Position numbers and translations under genes: made by a program. A stretch of DNA of 48,394 nucleotides from assembly GCA_900546355.1 (NCBI GenBank), contig URCM01000009.1, positions 1 through 48,394 on the forward strand. Direction: 5' to 3'. The notes beneath the pieces were generated by a model, which saw only the letters and a program-made list of their open reading frames with translations, made no database searches and had not been told where the DNA came from. This DNA is from an uncultured Bacteroides sp. (GTDB taxonomy: Bacteria > Bacteroidota > Bacteroidia > Bacteroidales > Bacteroidaceae). Of this stretch, positions 17,172 to 26,798 are shown piece by piece. Positions within the stretch are counted from its first letter, which is position 1, and every line of letters begins with the position of its first letter.

Positions 17172-18707
17172 ATGTTGATAACAGTAATATCTACAGTCAT
17201 CGCTTTTCTGATAGGAGGGGCGATTTCGTACGTCTTTTTCAAGCATGGCTTGAAATCGCGCTACGACAAGATTATAAAGGAGGCGGAAACAGAAGCAGAA
17301 GTGATTAAGAAAAACAAGTTGCTTGAAGTGAAGGAAAAGTTCCTTAACAAGAAAGCTGAACTGGAAAAGGAAGTGGCGGCGCGGAACCAGAAGATTCAGC
17401 AGATTGAGAACAAACTGAAACAACGTGAAATGGTATTGGGGCAGAAACACGAAGAGCTGCAACGCAAACGCAACGAAACAGAAGCCATCCGTGAGAACCT
17501 TGACGCCCAATTGCAGGTTATCGACAAGAAAAAGGAAGAACTGGACGATTTGCAGTCGCAGGAACGTAAGAAATTAGAGGCTCTGTCTGGACTTTCGGCG
17601 GAAGAAGCGAAAGAACGTCTGGTGGAATCGTTGAAGGAAGAGGCGAAGACACAGGCTCAATCTTACATCAACGATATCATGGACGATGCGAAGATGTCTG
17701 CCAATCGTGAAGCGAAACGCATCGTTATTCAAACCATCCAGCGTGTGGCGACCGAAACTGCTATCGAAAATTCGGTTACGGTATTCCATATCGAATCCGA
17801 TGAAATCAAAGGCCGCATCATCGGGCGTGAAGGAAGAAATATCCGTGCTCTCGAAGCCGCTACCGGAGTGGAAATCGTAGTAGATGATACTCCTGAAGCC
17901 ATTGTCCTTTCAGCGTTCGACCCTGTCCGCCGCGAGATTGCGCGCTTGGCACTTCATCAGTTGGTGACCGACGGACGTATTCATCCGGCCCGCATTGAAG
18001 AGGTGGTGGCTAAAGTGAAGAAACAGGTGGAAGACGAAATCATAGAGACCGGTAAACGTACTACTATCGACTTGGGCATCCACGGGCTGCATCCCGAACT
18101 GATTCGTATCATCGGAAAAATGAAATACCGTTCGTCGTACGGGCAGAATCTTTTGCAGCACGCGCGTGAAACGGCCAACCTTTGCGCCGTCATGGCTTCC
18201 GAGTTGGGCTTGAACCCCAAGAAGGCAAAGCGTGCAGGCTTGTTGCATGACATAGGCAAGGTGCCCGATGAAGAACCCGAGTTGCCTCATGCGCTATTGG
18301 GTATGAAGTTGGCGGAAAAATATAAAGAAAAGCCTGACATCTGCAACGCTATCGGTGCTCATCACGACGAAATAGAGATGACCAGTCTTTTGGCACCTAT
18401 CGTACAGGTTTGTGATGCCATTTCCGGTGCCCGGCCGGGAGCCCGACGCGAAATTGTGGAAGCTTATATCAAGCGTCTGAACGATTTGGAACAACTTGCG
18501 ATGTCTTATCCGGGTGTCACCAAGACGTATGCTATCCAGGCGGGACGTGAACTTCGTGTCATCGTAGGGGCTGACAAGATAGACGATAAACAGACCGAGA
18601 GCTTGTCTGCCGAGATAGCTAAGAAGATTCAAGACGAAATGACTTATCCGGGACAAGTGAAGATTACGGTAATCCGCGAGACCCGTGCTGTAAGTTTTGC
18701 CAAGTAA
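17172..18707 (+). CDS. rny: Ribonuclease Y
   Basis: RNase Y is a membrane-anchored endoribonuclease that starts mRNA decay. The 511-residue product has the full set: an N-terminal membrane helix ([19 protein letters not shown]), a long coiled coil (about 30-190), a KH domain with [13 protein letters not shown], and an HD domain with His359-Asp360 in LLHDIGK followed by the conserved AHHDEIE. Length and start agree with the family. Within three bases after its stop codon lies a dispersed repeat (18711-18904) and further on a strong terminator. Confidence 0.96.
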   Translation: MLITVISTVIAFLIGGAISYVFFKHGLKSRYDKIIKEAETEAEVIKKNKLLEVKEKFLNKKAELEKEVAARNQKIQQIENKLKQREMVLGQKHEELQRKRNETEAIRENLDAQLQVIDKKKEELDDLQSQERKKLEALSGLSAEEAKERLVESLKEEAKTQAQSYINDIMDDAKMSANREAKRIVIQTIQRVATETAIENSVTVFHIESDEIKGRIIGREGRNIRALEAATGVEIVVDDTPEAIVLSAFDPVRREIARLALHQLVTDGRIHPARIEEVVAKVKKQVEDEIIETGKRTTIDLGIHGLHPELIRIIGKMKYRSSYGQNLLQHARETANLCAVMASELGLNPKKAKRAGLLHDIGKVPDEEPELPHALLGMKLAEKYKEKPDICNAIGAHHDEIEMTSLLAPIVQVCDAISGARPGARREIVEAYIKRLNDLEQLAMSYPGVTKTYAIQAGRELRVIVGADKIDDKQTESLSAEIAKKIQDEMTYPGQVKITVIRETRAVSFAK

Positions 18708-18710
18708 ATA

Positions 18711-18904
18711 AGAAGCTGTTTTGAATTTATCGTGCGATGATTTGGGATGAGTTTTTGAGGCATTTTCGCTTCTGTGATGAGGAAGATAGCGGGCTATCTG
18801 ACGAAGAACAGGAGCGAAAAGGACCAAAAAATCGCCCAAAGCACACACGAAAACGGATACATCAAGCCAAGAAAAACTTTTTGGAGAAATTCAAAACAGC
18901 TTCT
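18711..18904. repeat. MITE-like intergenic repeat, full copy
   Basis: This 194-bp element has inverted ends AGAAGCTGTTTTGAATTT (18711-18728) and its complement (18887-18904), 18 bp perfect. It starts three bases after the rny stop codon. A second, internally deleted copy is at 34266-34357 and a single end at 19163-19182. A small ORF (18737-18931) crosses the element and is probably not a gene. The inside also carries GATAGCGGGCTATC, a local hairpin. Confidence 0.85.
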
Positions 18905-18928
18905 AATTGTTGTATCCGTTTTGTCGAA

Positions 18929-18979
18929 TGAGGAATAAGGGAGGATTGTTTTGATGATTCCCTTATTCCTCATTTTCTT
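18929..18979 (+). terminator. Terminator between rny and patatin genes
   Basis: TGAGGAATAAGGGA (18929-18942) pairs perfectly with TCCCTTATTCCTCA (18959-18972) around a 16-nt loop, followed by TTTTCTTT. It lies beyond the dispersed repeat, in the gap between two converging genes. Confidence 0.75.
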
Positions 18980-19046
18980 TAAAGCAAGATTCGCAAACAG
19001 GAAGGCCGCTTCGAAAATCTGGTGAAATGCTCCGTTACATTTGTTG

Positions 19047-19147
19047 CATATAACTGCATTGCCTGCACGATTACTAATCGTCAGGATGTACGATTAGTAA
19101 TCGTCATGCTGTACGATTAGTAATCGTGTCAGTGACGCAGTTATATG
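19047..19147. repeat. Word array B: three near-palindromes at exact 23-bp period within 11-bp inverted ends
   Basis: Units ACGATTACTAATCGT (19067-19081) and ACGATTAGTAATCGT (19090-19104 and 19113-19127) are palindromic except for the central base and repeat every 23 bp with 8-nt spacers. The array is enclosed by CATATAACTGC (19047-19057) and its exact complement GCAGTTATATG (19137-19147), giving a 101-bp unit. The right flank 19128-19147, which begins GTCAGTGACG, is shared with array A. It lies between two converging genes, so a promoter role is unlikely. Confidence 0.85.
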
Positions 19148-19162
19148 GCTTGCCGCCCGTGG

Positions 19163-19182
19163 ATAAATTCAAAACAGCTTCT
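19163..19182 (-). repeat. Single end of the MITE-like repeat, supplying a stop codon
   Basis: Read on the minus strand this is AGAAGCTGTTTTGAATTTAT, identical to the first 20 bases of the copy at 18711 and inverted to it. The patatin reading frame runs into it: the last sense codons (Lys, Leu, Phe) and the TGA stop are repeat sequence. Confidence 0.8.
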
Positions 19183-20005
19183 TATTTATTACCTTTTCCG
19201 CGCACATCCATCCTTCCTCATAGAATGCGGTAAGTTTCTTAATGTCTTTCTCTATCCGGTTTACGCGGACGGGAGCTTCGGGGCGGATCGTGATGATGCG
19301 TCCCTCGTCCTCCAGCCGTTCTACCATTGCTAATTGTTCGTTGTATGCTTGGCAACGCCTGCTTAATACGGCGCGCAGGCGAGGATAGCGGCTATAGATA
19401 ATGCGGGGGATACGGATGTCTTTTTCTGTTTTCCGGTATCCGCGGTTGCGCGTCAGCACTACGACGTTTTTTTCATATCCCTGACTGATGGCGCGTTCCA
19501 CCGGAATAGAATCGACGATACCCCCATCCAGCATGGGACGTCCGTCTACCCATGTGATGGGACATACGTAGGGCAAGCTGCTCGATGCCTTGACGATAGC
19601 CAGCAGCCGTTCTTTATTGTGTTTCTCCTCTAAGTAGCAGGCGCGTCCCGTTACGCAGTTGGTGGTGACTATTTCGAACCGGGCAGGATTGCGGAAATAG
19701 GCATCGTAATCGAATGGCAATATCTTTTCGGGGAATTCCTCGTAGAGCAAATGCTGGTCGAGGATGCTGCGCTGGAACCATAGGTATTTCAGCCCGATAT
19801 AATGGTATTTAGCCAGCATCTCGATGTTGCTGAACCTTGCGCGTCCTTGTTGGTGCGACATATACGAAAGTCCGTTGCACGCTCCAGCCGAGACGCCTAC
19901 CGCATAAGGGAACTCAATGCCTTTCTCCATGAAATAATCGAGCACGCCGCAGGTGAATACCCCTCGCATGCCTCCGCCTTCTAATACCAATCCAATCTGT
20001 TTCAT
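19169..20005 (-). CDS. Patatin-like phospholipase
   Basis: Patatin-type serine lipases hydrolyse acyl esters of phospholipids. The 278-residue protein starts with the oxyanion motif EGGGMRG, followed by GVSAG with nucleophile Ser39, and has the dyad Asp160 in MLDGGIVDSIP, so it should be active. No signal peptide is visible, so it is probably cytoplasmic or membrane-associated, as is RssA. The start MKQIGLVLEGG at 20005 is chosen because the family begins just before the GGG motif; the longer in-frame version adds a low-complexity tail. A TATCTTTG box (20075-20082, minus) lies 70 nt upstream. The C-terminal residues are encoded by an intergenic repeat end, which may have trimmed the original terminus. 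Confidence 0.88.
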   Translation of the reverse strand: MKQIGLVLEGGGMRGVFTCGVLDYFMEKGIEFPYAVGVSAGACNGLSYMSHQQGRARFSNIEMLAKYHYIGLKYLWFQRSILDQHLLYEEFPEKILPFDYDAYFRNPARFEIVTTNCVTGRACYLEEKHNKERLLAIVKASSSLPYVCPITWVDGRPMLDGGIVDSIPVERAISQGYEKNVVVLTRNRGYRKTEKDIRIPRIIYSRYPRLRAVLSRRCQAYNEQLAMVERLEDEGRIITIRPEAPVRVNRIEKDIKKLTAFYEEGWMCAEKVINKKLF

Positions 20006-20074
20006 TTTGTGTTGCCTGATTTTATTACTTGTTGATAGGTTCCTTGTTGACTCCGTTGTTGTCTTTGTACTTAA

Positions 20075-20082
20075 CAAAGATA
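20075..20082 (-). promoter_or_regulatory. -7 box of the patatin gene
   Basis: On the minus strand TATCTTTG matches the Bacteroides -7 consensus. No clear TTTG is present 19-21 nt upstream. Confidence 0.4.
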
Positions 20083-20174
20083 CATTTTTTATGAATAGAA
20101 GCTATACACTTCTCATTTAATTTTCCTATTTTTGCAACACTTAATACAAAGGTGTTACTAAAATCTTAACAATT

Positions 20175-21563
20175 ATGTTCGATTCATCTGTATATAGCGA
20201 CCGCCGCAAGGCGTTACGGGATAAAGTCGGTACCGGCGTTATCCTGCTATTGGGCAATAACGAGGCTCCTGCCAATTATCCGGACAATACCTACAAGTTC
20301 CGGCAGGACAGTTCGTTCCTTTATTTCTTCGGACACGCACATCCGGGATATGCAGGTATTCTTGACGTGGATGCCGGTGAAGATTATTTCTTCGGCGATG
20401 ACGTGACCATGGATGATATCATCTGGATGGGGCCGCAACCCAGTGTAAAGGAACTGGCCGCGCAGGTAGGTGTGAAGCAGAGCTTTCCTTTCGCTAAATT
20501 GAAGGAAATGGTCGGCAAAGCCATGTCGCAACGCCGCAAGATTCATTTCCTTCCTCCTTACCGTTACGATAACATGATGTTGCTGGAAGAACTGACCGGC
20601 ATCCGCGCCTCGCTCGTTAAAGAACACAGCTCGCTGGAGTTGATAAAGGCGGTAGTGGCTCTCCGTTCGGTAAAAGAACCGGGGGAGATAGTGGAAATAG
20701 ACAAGGCGTGCAACATTGGATACGAGATGCATACGGCAGCTATGCGTCTTTGCAAACCGGGCGTGAGCGAGCGGTATATTGCGGGCGTGCTGGATGGCAT
20801 CGCGGCATCGTATGGCAATATGGTGTCTTTCCCTACTATCTTGAGCCAAAACGGACAGACTTTGCATAATCACGAACATAGCCAGATTTTGCAGGCCGGA
20901 CGACTGATGTTGACCGATGCGGGAGCCGAAAGTGTGACCAATTATTGCTCGGACCATACACGTACCATCCCAGTAGGAGGTAAGTTCACCAGCCGTCAGC
21001 GGGATGTATATAGCATTGTGCTGGCATGTCACGACCGTGCATTGGAGCTGGCACGTCCCGGCGTAACCTATAAATCGGTTCATATAGAGGCGTGCAAGGT
21101 GTTGGCGCAAGGATTGAAAGATTTAGGCTTGATGAAGGGCGATGTAGACGATGCCGTAGAAGCTGGGGCACATGCCATGTTCATGCCTCACGGGCTGGGA
21201 CACATGATGGGTATCGATGTGCACGACATGGAGGACCTGGGCCAGTGCTATGTGGGTTATGATGACGAAGTGCGTCCGTCCGACCAGTTCGGATTGGCTT
21301 CCTTGCGTATGGGACGCCGCTTGCAAGAAGGATTTGTCATCACCGATGAGCCGGGTTGTTATTTTATCCCCGATCTGATAGACAAATGGCGTGCAGAGAA
21401 GATGCATACCGATTTCCTGAATTTTGACGCCATAGATAAATACAAGGATTTCGGCGGCATCCGTCTGGAAGACGATATTCTGATTACTCCTGACGGCTCG
21501 CGCTTTACGGGCGAAAAGCATATCCCGATTACGATTGAGGAAGTGGAAGAAATCATGAAGTAA
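20175..21563 (+). CDS. Xaa-Pro aminopeptidase (M24B family)
   Basis: This enzyme removes the N-terminal residue from peptides with proline in second position. The 462-residue product has an N-terminal creatinase-like domain (to about 165) and a pita-bread catalytic domain. All five dimetal ligands are visible: Asp248 (LTDAGAE), Asp260 (SDHTRT), His343 (GLGHMMG), Glu392 (TDEPG) and Glu432 (RLEDDIL). No signal peptide is present, so it acts in the cytoplasm on imported peptides. A TATTTTTG box at 20127-20134 may be its -7 element. It fits with the peptidase gene downstream, but an inverted repeat separates them. Confidence 0.94.
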   Translation: MFDSSVYSDRRKALRDKVGTGVILLLGNNEAPANYPDNTYKFRQDSSFLYFFGHAHPGYAGILDVDAGEDYFFGDDVTMDDIIWMGPQPSVKELAAQVGVKQSFPFAKLKEMVGKAMSQRRKIHFLPPYRYDNMMLLEELTGIRASLVKEHSSLELIKAVVALRSVKEPGEIVEIDKACNIGYEMHTAAMRLCKPGVSERYIAGVLDGIAASYGNMVSFPTILSQNGQTLHNHEHSQILQAGRLMLTDAGAESVTNYCSDHTRTIPVGGKFTSRQRDVYSIVLACHDRALELARPGVTYKSVHIEACKVLAQGLKDLGLMKGDVDDAVEAGAHAMFMPHGLGHMMGIDVHDMEDLGQCYVGYDDEVRPSDQFGLASLRMGRRLQEGFVITDEPGCYFIPDLIDKWRAEKMHTDFLNFDAIDKYKDFGGIRLEDDILITPDGSRFTGEKHIPITIEEVEEIMK

Positions 21564-21661
21564 TTAATAATGAATAATGAACAATTAATAATTGATGGTG
21601 AATAGCGGATATTGGAAGCATTCGCCGTTATTAACTATTGATTATTAACTATTAACTATTA
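21564..21661. repeat. AT-rich intergenic inverted repeat built of TTAATAAT-type words
   Basis: A left arm (about 21564-21596) of repeated words such as AATAATGAA faces a right arm (about 21629-21661) of ATTAACTATT words, with an inner GGTGAAT (21597-21603) / ATTCGCC (21620-21626) stem. It fills the gap between the two peptidase genes. A similar one lies at 32484-32598. Confidence 0.7.
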
Positions 21662-21676
21662 ACTCCATAATTAGCA

Positions 21677-22873
21677 ATGAATAAACTTGTTGTACTCTTA
21701 GCTTTGGGCGTTTGCTTCGGAAACGTATATGCGAAAGGCCCGAAGAAAGACAAAGCTTCGGAAGAAGGTTTCGTCTTTACTACCGTGAAAGAAAACCCGA
21801 TTACGTCTATCAAAGACCAGAACCAGTCGAGCACCTGTTGGGCTTTCTCTACCCTTGGTTTCTTGGAAGCCGAATTGCTTCATGAGGGAAAAGGAGAATT
21901 CGACCTGTCTGAAATGTTCGTCGTGCACCACACTATGGAGGATCGTGCGGTGAATTACGTGCGTTATCATGGCGATGCTTCCTTTGGCCCCGGAGGAAGC
22001 TTCGAGGATATCGTATATTGTTATGAGAACTATGGCATGGTGCCGCAAGAAGCCATGCCGGGCATCATGTATGGCGAAAAGCTTCCGGTACACAATGAGC
22101 TGGACGCCGTAGCCGAAGGATACATGAACGCCATCGCCAAGGGAAAGTTGAAGAAACTGACTCCGGTATGGAAGAACGGTGTGCGTTCCATTTACGATAC
22201 GTACTTGGGCAAATGTCCGGAGCAATTCACTTACAACGGCAAAACTTACACTCCACGTACTTTTGCCGATGAAGTGTTGGGCTTGAACATGGATGACTAT
22301 GTGTCGCTGACTTCGTTCACACACCATCCGTTCTATACCCAGTTCAGCATCGAGGTGCAAGACAACTGGCGCAACGCCCTTTCATATAACTTGCCTATCG
22401 ATGAATTGATGGCTGTAATGGAAAACGCAATCAACAATGGCTATACATTCGCATGGGGAGCCGATGTGAGCGAGCAAGGGTTTACCCGCGACGGAGTAGC
22501 CGTATGTCCTGATGTAGAAAAAGGTGCGGAACTGACCGGTTCGGACATGGCGCGTTGGCTGGGATTGAGCCAGGCCGACAAGCGCAAGGAACTGACCTCG
22601 AAGCCGCTCCCGGAAATCGCCGTGACTCAGGAAATGCGTCAGGTTGCATTTGATAATTGGGAAACCACCGACGACCATGGTATGCTGGTTTACGGCATTG
22701 CCAAAGACCAGGACGGCAAGGAATACTTCATGGTGAAGAACTCATGGGGTACCGAAGGCAAGTACAAAGGCATCTGGTATGCGTCGAAAGCTTTCGCGGC
22801 TTATAAAACCCTGAATATCTTGGTGAACAAGAAAGCTATTCCGGCTGACATCGCCAAGAAGTTGGGATTGTAA
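21677..22873 (+). CDS. Secreted C1-family cysteine peptidase (bleomycin hydrolase/aminopeptidase C-like)
   Basis: The 398-residue protein has a signal peptide (MNKLVVLLALGVCFGNVYA) and the papain-like triad in the order Cys54 (SSTCWAFS), His334 (DDHGMLVYG) and Asn355 (VKNSWGT). The insertion of about 280 residues between Cys and His and the sequence around them match the C1B aminopeptidase C/bleomycin hydrolase group rather than papain. Unlike the cytoplasmic members it should be exported, so it probably trims peptides in the periplasm or at the surface. It is closed by the terminator at 22985. Confidence 0.9.
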   Translation: MNKLVVLLALGVCFGNVYAKGPKKDKASEEGFVFTTVKENPITSIKDQNQSSTCWAFSTLGFLEAELLHEGKGEFDLSEMFVVHHTMEDRAVNYVRYHGDASFGPGGSFEDIVYCYENYGMVPQEAMPGIMYGEKLPVHNELDAVAEGYMNAIAKGKLKKLTPVWKNGVRSIYDTYLGKCPEQFTYNGKTYTPRTFADEVLGLNMDDYVSLTSFTHHPFYTQFSIEVQDNWRNALSYNLPIDELMAVMENAINNGYTFAWGADVSEQGFTRDGVAVCPDVEKGAELTGSDMARWLGLSQADKRKELTSKPLPEIAVTQEMRQVAFDNWETTDDHGMLVYGIAKDQDGKEYFMVKNSWGTEGKYKGIWYASKAFAAYKTLNILVNKKAIPADIAKKLGL

Positions 22874-22906
22874 TAAATTGATTTTCAAAACAGGAGGTAC
22901 AAAGCG

Positions 22907-22957
22907 TCACAGAGGAATAAAAAATAGCTCTGTATACCTTTGTGTTCCCTGTGGTGA
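22907..22957. repeat. Imperfect CACAGAGG-type inverted repeat
   Basis: TCACAGAGGAA (22907-22917) faces TTCCCTGTGGTGA (22945-22957) with one gap. It is a weaker relative of the repeats at 38705-38780 and 40198-40315. Confidence 0.4.
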
Positions 22958-22984
22958 AATTGGGATGTGAATAAAAGCATAATT

Positions 22985-23027
22985 TCGCCTGGTCCCTGAA
23001 AATAATTCGGGAATCAGGCGATTTTTT
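22985..23027 (+). terminator. Rho-independent terminator after the C1 peptidase gene
   Basis: TCGCCTG (22985-22991) pairs with CAGGCGA (23015-23021), with an inner CCC/GGG stem and a following TTTTTT. Confidence 0.8.
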
Positions 23028-23131
23028 CTTTCTTTTTTCCTAACTTTACAAGTTGAATAGGTGGGCTTTTTTCAAAGCACTTGAACGCCCGCTGTATTGG
23101 CTTAGAAAAAAGAAAGAAAAATAATATATAA

Positions 23132-24856
23132 ATGAATTACAAATGGAACTATCAACCTCCTACACAAGAAGAACGGGAAGCAGCCAAGGCTTTGGCTAAG
23201 GAGATAGGAATCAGTCCTATCCTATGCCGCCTGTTGCTGGAGCGGGGAATTACTTCCGCCGCCGAAGCCAAGCGTTTCTTCCGTCCCCAATTGAACGAGC
23301 TTCACGACCCTTTCCTCATGAAAGACATGAGTGTCGCCGTGGAGCGTCTCAACAAGGCCATGGGACGGAAAGAACGCATTATGGTGTATGGAGATTATGA
23401 CGTGGACGGCACAACCGCCGTCGCGTTGGTATATAAATTCCTTCAACAGTTCTATTCGAACATCGATTACTATATCCCCGACCGGTATAACGAGGGATAT
23501 GGCGTATCGAAGAAGGGAGTGGATTATGCGTGTGAGACCGGAGTGAAGCTGGTCATCGTGTTGGATTGCGGCATCAAGGCGGTAGAGGAAATCGCCTATG
23601 CCAAAGAGAAAGGCATCGACTTCATCATTTGCGACCATCACGTGCCCGATGAGGTATTGCCTCCTGCCGTGGCCATCCTGAACCCTAAGCGCCATGACGC
23701 CACTTATCCTTATAGTCATTTGTCGGGATGTGGCGTAGGCTTTAAGTTTATGCAGGCATTTGCTTTAAACAATGGAATTGAATTCCATCAGCTGACTCCG
23801 CTGCTCGATTTGGTGGCGGTGAGCATCGCTTCCGACATTGTGCCTATCATGGGCGAGAACCGGGTGCTGGCTTATCATGGGTTAAAGCAGTTGAACACCA
23901 ATCCCAGTGTGGGCCTGAAAGCCATTGTTGATGTGTGCGGACTTTCGGAAAAAGAGCTGACGATGAGTGACATTATCTTCAAGATAGGACCTCGTATCAA
24001 TGCGTCGGGGCGTATCCAGAATGGGAAAGAAGCCGTAGACCTGCTCATCGAGAAAGATTTTCCGCTCGCCTTGCAGAAAGCCCGTCTGATAAACCAGTAC
24101 AACGAGACGCGTAAAGACTTGGACAAGAGCATGACCGAAGAGGCGAATAAGATAGTGGACCAGTTGGAAAACCTTTCACAACGTCGTTCGATAGTCATCT
24201 ATAACGAGGCATGGCATAAGGGGGTAATCGGTATCGTAGCTTCCCGTTTGACGGAGATATACTATCGTCCGGCGGTGGTATTGACCCGCACGAATGACCT
24301 TGCTACAGGTTCGGCGCGTTCGGTGTCGGGATTTGATGTGTATAAAGCCATCGAGTATTGCCGCGACCTGCTGGAAAACTTTGGAGGACATACGTATGCT
24401 GCGGGACTCTCGATGAAGGTGGGAAATGTAGCCGAGTTTACCCGTCGTTTCGAAGAATATGTAACCAAACATATTTTGCCCGAACAGACCAGTGCCACTA
24501 TCGATATCGATGCGCAGTTGGACTTTCGGGACATTACATCGAAATTCTTTTTCGACTTGAAGAAATTCAATCCTTTTGGACCGGAAAACCCGAAGCCGAT
24601 GTTTTGCACGATGAATGTTTTCGATTACGGAACGAGCAAAGTGGTAGGCAGAGACCAGGAACACATCAAACTGGAATTGGTGGACAACAAATCGAACAAC
24701 GTGATGAACGGCATTGCGTTCGGGCAAAGCTCGCAAGCCCGTTTTATCAAGACCAAACAATCGTTCAACATCTGCTACACCATTGAAGAAAACACCCATA
24801 AGCGCGGAGAAGTACAGCTGCAGATAGAAGATATCAAGCCGAGCAAACAGGCATGA
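23132..24856 (+). CDS. recJ: Single-strand-specific 5'-3' exonuclease RecJ
   Basis: RecJ degrades single-stranded DNA 5' to 3' during recombination and repair. The 574-residue product has the DHH-family metal motifs: GDYDVDG with Asp88 and Asp90, CDHH with Asp168, and LSGCGVGFKF. The C-terminal half has the DHHA1-type GGHTYAAGLSM and an OB-like end. The stop codon overlaps the start of recQ by four bases (ATGA), so the two are translationally coupled. RecJ and RecQ work together in processing DNA ends. Confidence 0.95.
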   Translation: MNYKWNYQPPTQEEREAAKALAKEIGISPILCRLLLERGITSAAEAKRFFRPQLNELHDPFLMKDMSVAVERLNKAMGRKERIMVYGDYDVDGTTAVALVYKFLQQFYSNIDYYIPDRYNEGYGVSKKGVDYACETGVKLVIVLDCGIKAVEEIAYAKEKGIDFIICDHHVPDEVLPPAVAILNPKRHDATYPYSHLSGCGVGFKFMQAFALNNGIEFHQLTPLLDLVAVSIASDIVPIMGENRVLAYHGLKQLNTNPSVGLKAIVDVCGLSEKELTMSDIIFKIGPRINASGRIQNGKEAVDLLIEKDFPLALQKARLINQYNETRKDLDKSMTEEANKIVDQLENLSQRRSIVIYNEAWHKGVIGIVASRLTEIYYRPAVVLTRTNDLATGSARSVSGFDVYKAIEYCRDLLENFGGHTYAAGLSMKVGNVAEFTRRFEEYVTKHILPEQTSATIDIDAQLDFRDITSKFFFDLKKFNPFGPENPKPMFCTMNVFDYGTSKVVGRDQEHIKLELVDNKSNNVMNGIAFGQSSQARFIKTKQSFNICYTIEENTHKRGEVQLQIEDIKPSKQA

Positions 24857-26754
24857 CCGACTATAAAAGCATATTGAAACAATATTGGGGATACGATAGC
24901 TTCCGGGGCATACAGGAAGAAATCATCTCCAGTATCGGCGAGGGTCGCGACACACTGGGGCTGATGCCTACAGGAGGAGGAAAGTCGATTACTTTCCAAG
25001 TGCCTGCCCTGGCTAAACCTGGATTATGCTTGGTCATAACACCGCTTATCGCCTTGATGAAAGACCAGGTGCAGAACCTGCGGAAGCGGGGTATCAAAGC
25101 CATAGCGGTCTATTCGGGCATGACGCGCGAAGAAATCATCGTGGCACTGGAGAACTGCATCTTCGGCGATTACAAGTTCCTTTACATCTCTCCCGAACGG
25201 CTTGATACTGAAATATTCCAAATCAAGCTGCGGAGTATGAAGGTCAGTATGATAACGGTAGACGAGTCGCATTGCATCTCGCAATGGGGATATGATTTCC
25301 GTCCGGCTTACCTCAAAATAGCCGATGTACGCAGGCTGCTTCCCGATGTTCCCATACTTGCCCTGACCGCCACCGCCACGCCCGAAGTGGTGAAAGACAT
25401 CCAGGTGCGTTTGGCTTTCCGTAAGGAAAATGTGTTCCGTATGAGTTTCGAACGGAAAAACCTGGCTTACATAGTCAGGCGTACCGAGGACAAAGCGGGC
25501 GAACTGGTTCATATCCTGACCCAAGTGGCAGGCTCTGCCATTGTATATACGCGCAACCGGAAACGCACCAAGGAAGTGTCGCTCTTTCTCAACCAGCACG
25601 ATATCAGCGCCACGTTCTATCATGCCGGGCTGGACAACGCTACCAAGGACCAACGTCAAAAGGGTTGGCAAGACGGGACCTTCCGGGTGATGGTGGCAAC
25701 GAATGCTTTTGGCATGGGTATCGACAAGCCCGATGTACGTTTGGTGATTCACCTTGATTTCCCCGATTCTCCCGAAGCTTATTTCCAAGAAGCGGGGCGT
25801 GCCGGACGCGACGGGCAGAAAGCCTATGCCGTGCTTCTCTATGCGCAGAGCGATAAAACCATCCTGAAGAAACGTATCGGTGATACCTTCCCCGAAAAGG
25901 AGTATATCCGCCAAGTGTACGAACACATAAATTATTATTACCAGATGGCGATGGGCGACGGAAGGGGATGTACGTTCGCTTTTAATATAGAAGAGTTTTG
26001 CCAACGTTTCAAGCATTTCCCCGTGCGTGTAGACAGCGCGCTGAAAATACTTACCCGTGCCGGCTATCTGGAATATACCGATGAGCAAGACAATACTTCC
26101 CGCTTGATTTTCACCCTGAGGCGTGATGAACTGTATCGCATCAACGAGAACAATCCCGATACGGAGAAATTGCTCCGCATTATCTTACGTTCTTATACGG
26201 GTTTGTTCAGCGATTATGCCTACATCAGTGAAGAAACGCTTGCTCGGCGGAGCGGACTCACCCGCCAGCAGGTGTATGATACGCTCATCCTTCTCACCAA
26301 GCGGCACATCCTTCACTACATACCGGGCAAGAAGACACCTTATATTATTTATACGCGCGAAAGGCAAGAGGCGAGCCGCGTCGTGTTGGGCAGGGAAGTG
26401 TACGAAGACAGAAAGCAAAGTTATGAACGCCGTGTAAAGGCCATGATTGATTATGCGGATACCGATGACCGGTGCCGGAGCCGTATGTTGTTGGAATACT
26501 TTGGAGAACGGAACGAGCACAACTGCGGGCAATGCGATGTATGTCTGGACAGGCACAGGTCGGGATTGAGGTTAGGTGAATTCGAAGACATCGCCCACGC
26601 TATTATTTCTTTGCTGGCGGAAGCTCCTCGGATGCCTCAAGAAATAGTGCATATTCTTTCTTACGATGAAGGTAAAATACTCAAAGTATTAACTTTTCTT
26701 TTGTCGGAAGAGCGGATAACTCGGAAAGAAGGCTGGTTGTATCAACGGGAATGA
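24853..26754 (+). CDS. recQ: ATP-dependent DNA helicase RecQ
   Basis: RecQ unwinds DNA 3' to 5'. The 633-residue protein has motif I TGGGKS (Lys44), motif II DESH (137-140), motif VI around QEAGRAGRDG, then the RecQ C-terminal region with zinc-binding cysteines Cys541, Cys558, Cys561 and Cys564, and a winged helix. I see no clear HRDC domain at the end, although the length is close to E. coli RecQ. It is coupled to recJ through the ATGA overlap. Confidence 0.95.
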   Translation: MTDYKSILKQYWGYDSFRGIQEEIISSIGEGRDTLGLMPTGGGKSITFQVPALAKPGLCLVITPLIALMKDQVQNLRKRGIKAIAVYSGMTREEIIVALENCIFGDYKFLYISPERLDTEIFQIKLRSMKVSMITVDESHCISQWGYDFRPAYLKIADVRRLLPDVPILALTATATPEVVKDIQVRLAFRKENVFRMSFERKNLAYIVRRTEDKAGELVHILTQVAGSAIVYTRNRKRTKEVSLFLNQHDISATFYHAGLDNATKDQRQKGWQDGTFRVMVATNAFGMGIDKPDVRLVIHLDFPDSPEAYFQEAGRAGRDGQKAYAVLLYAQSDKTILKKRIGDTFPEKEYIRQVYEHINYYYQMAMGDGRGCTFAFNIEEFCQRFKHFPVRVDSALKILTRAGYLEYTDEQDNTSRLIFTLRRDELYRINENNPDTEKLLRIILRSYTGLFSDYAYISEETLARRSGLTRQQVYDTLILLTKRHILHYIPGKKTPYIIYTRERQEASRVVLGREVYEDRKQSYERRVKAMIDYADTDDRCRSRMLLEYFGERNEHNCGQCDVCLDRHRSGLRLGEFEDIAHAIISLLAEAPRMPQEIVHILSYDEGKILKVLTFLLSEERITRKEGWLYQRE

Positions 26755-26798
26755 ACTTTTCTGTTTCATCCTTTGTTTAATTTTTAAAAATACATGAT

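Noticed and set aside
18737..18931. A 64-residue plus-strand ORF starting MIWDEFLRHFRFCDEED
   Set aside because: It lies almost entirely in the MITE-like repeat; the short copy at 34266 lacks most of it, and its end runs past the repeat into the hairpin region. No promoter or ribosome binding site.
19047..19147. Array B as a CRISPR array
   Set aside because: Units are 15 bp palindromes with 8-nt spacers and no cas genes are near; CRISPR repeats and spacers are much longer.
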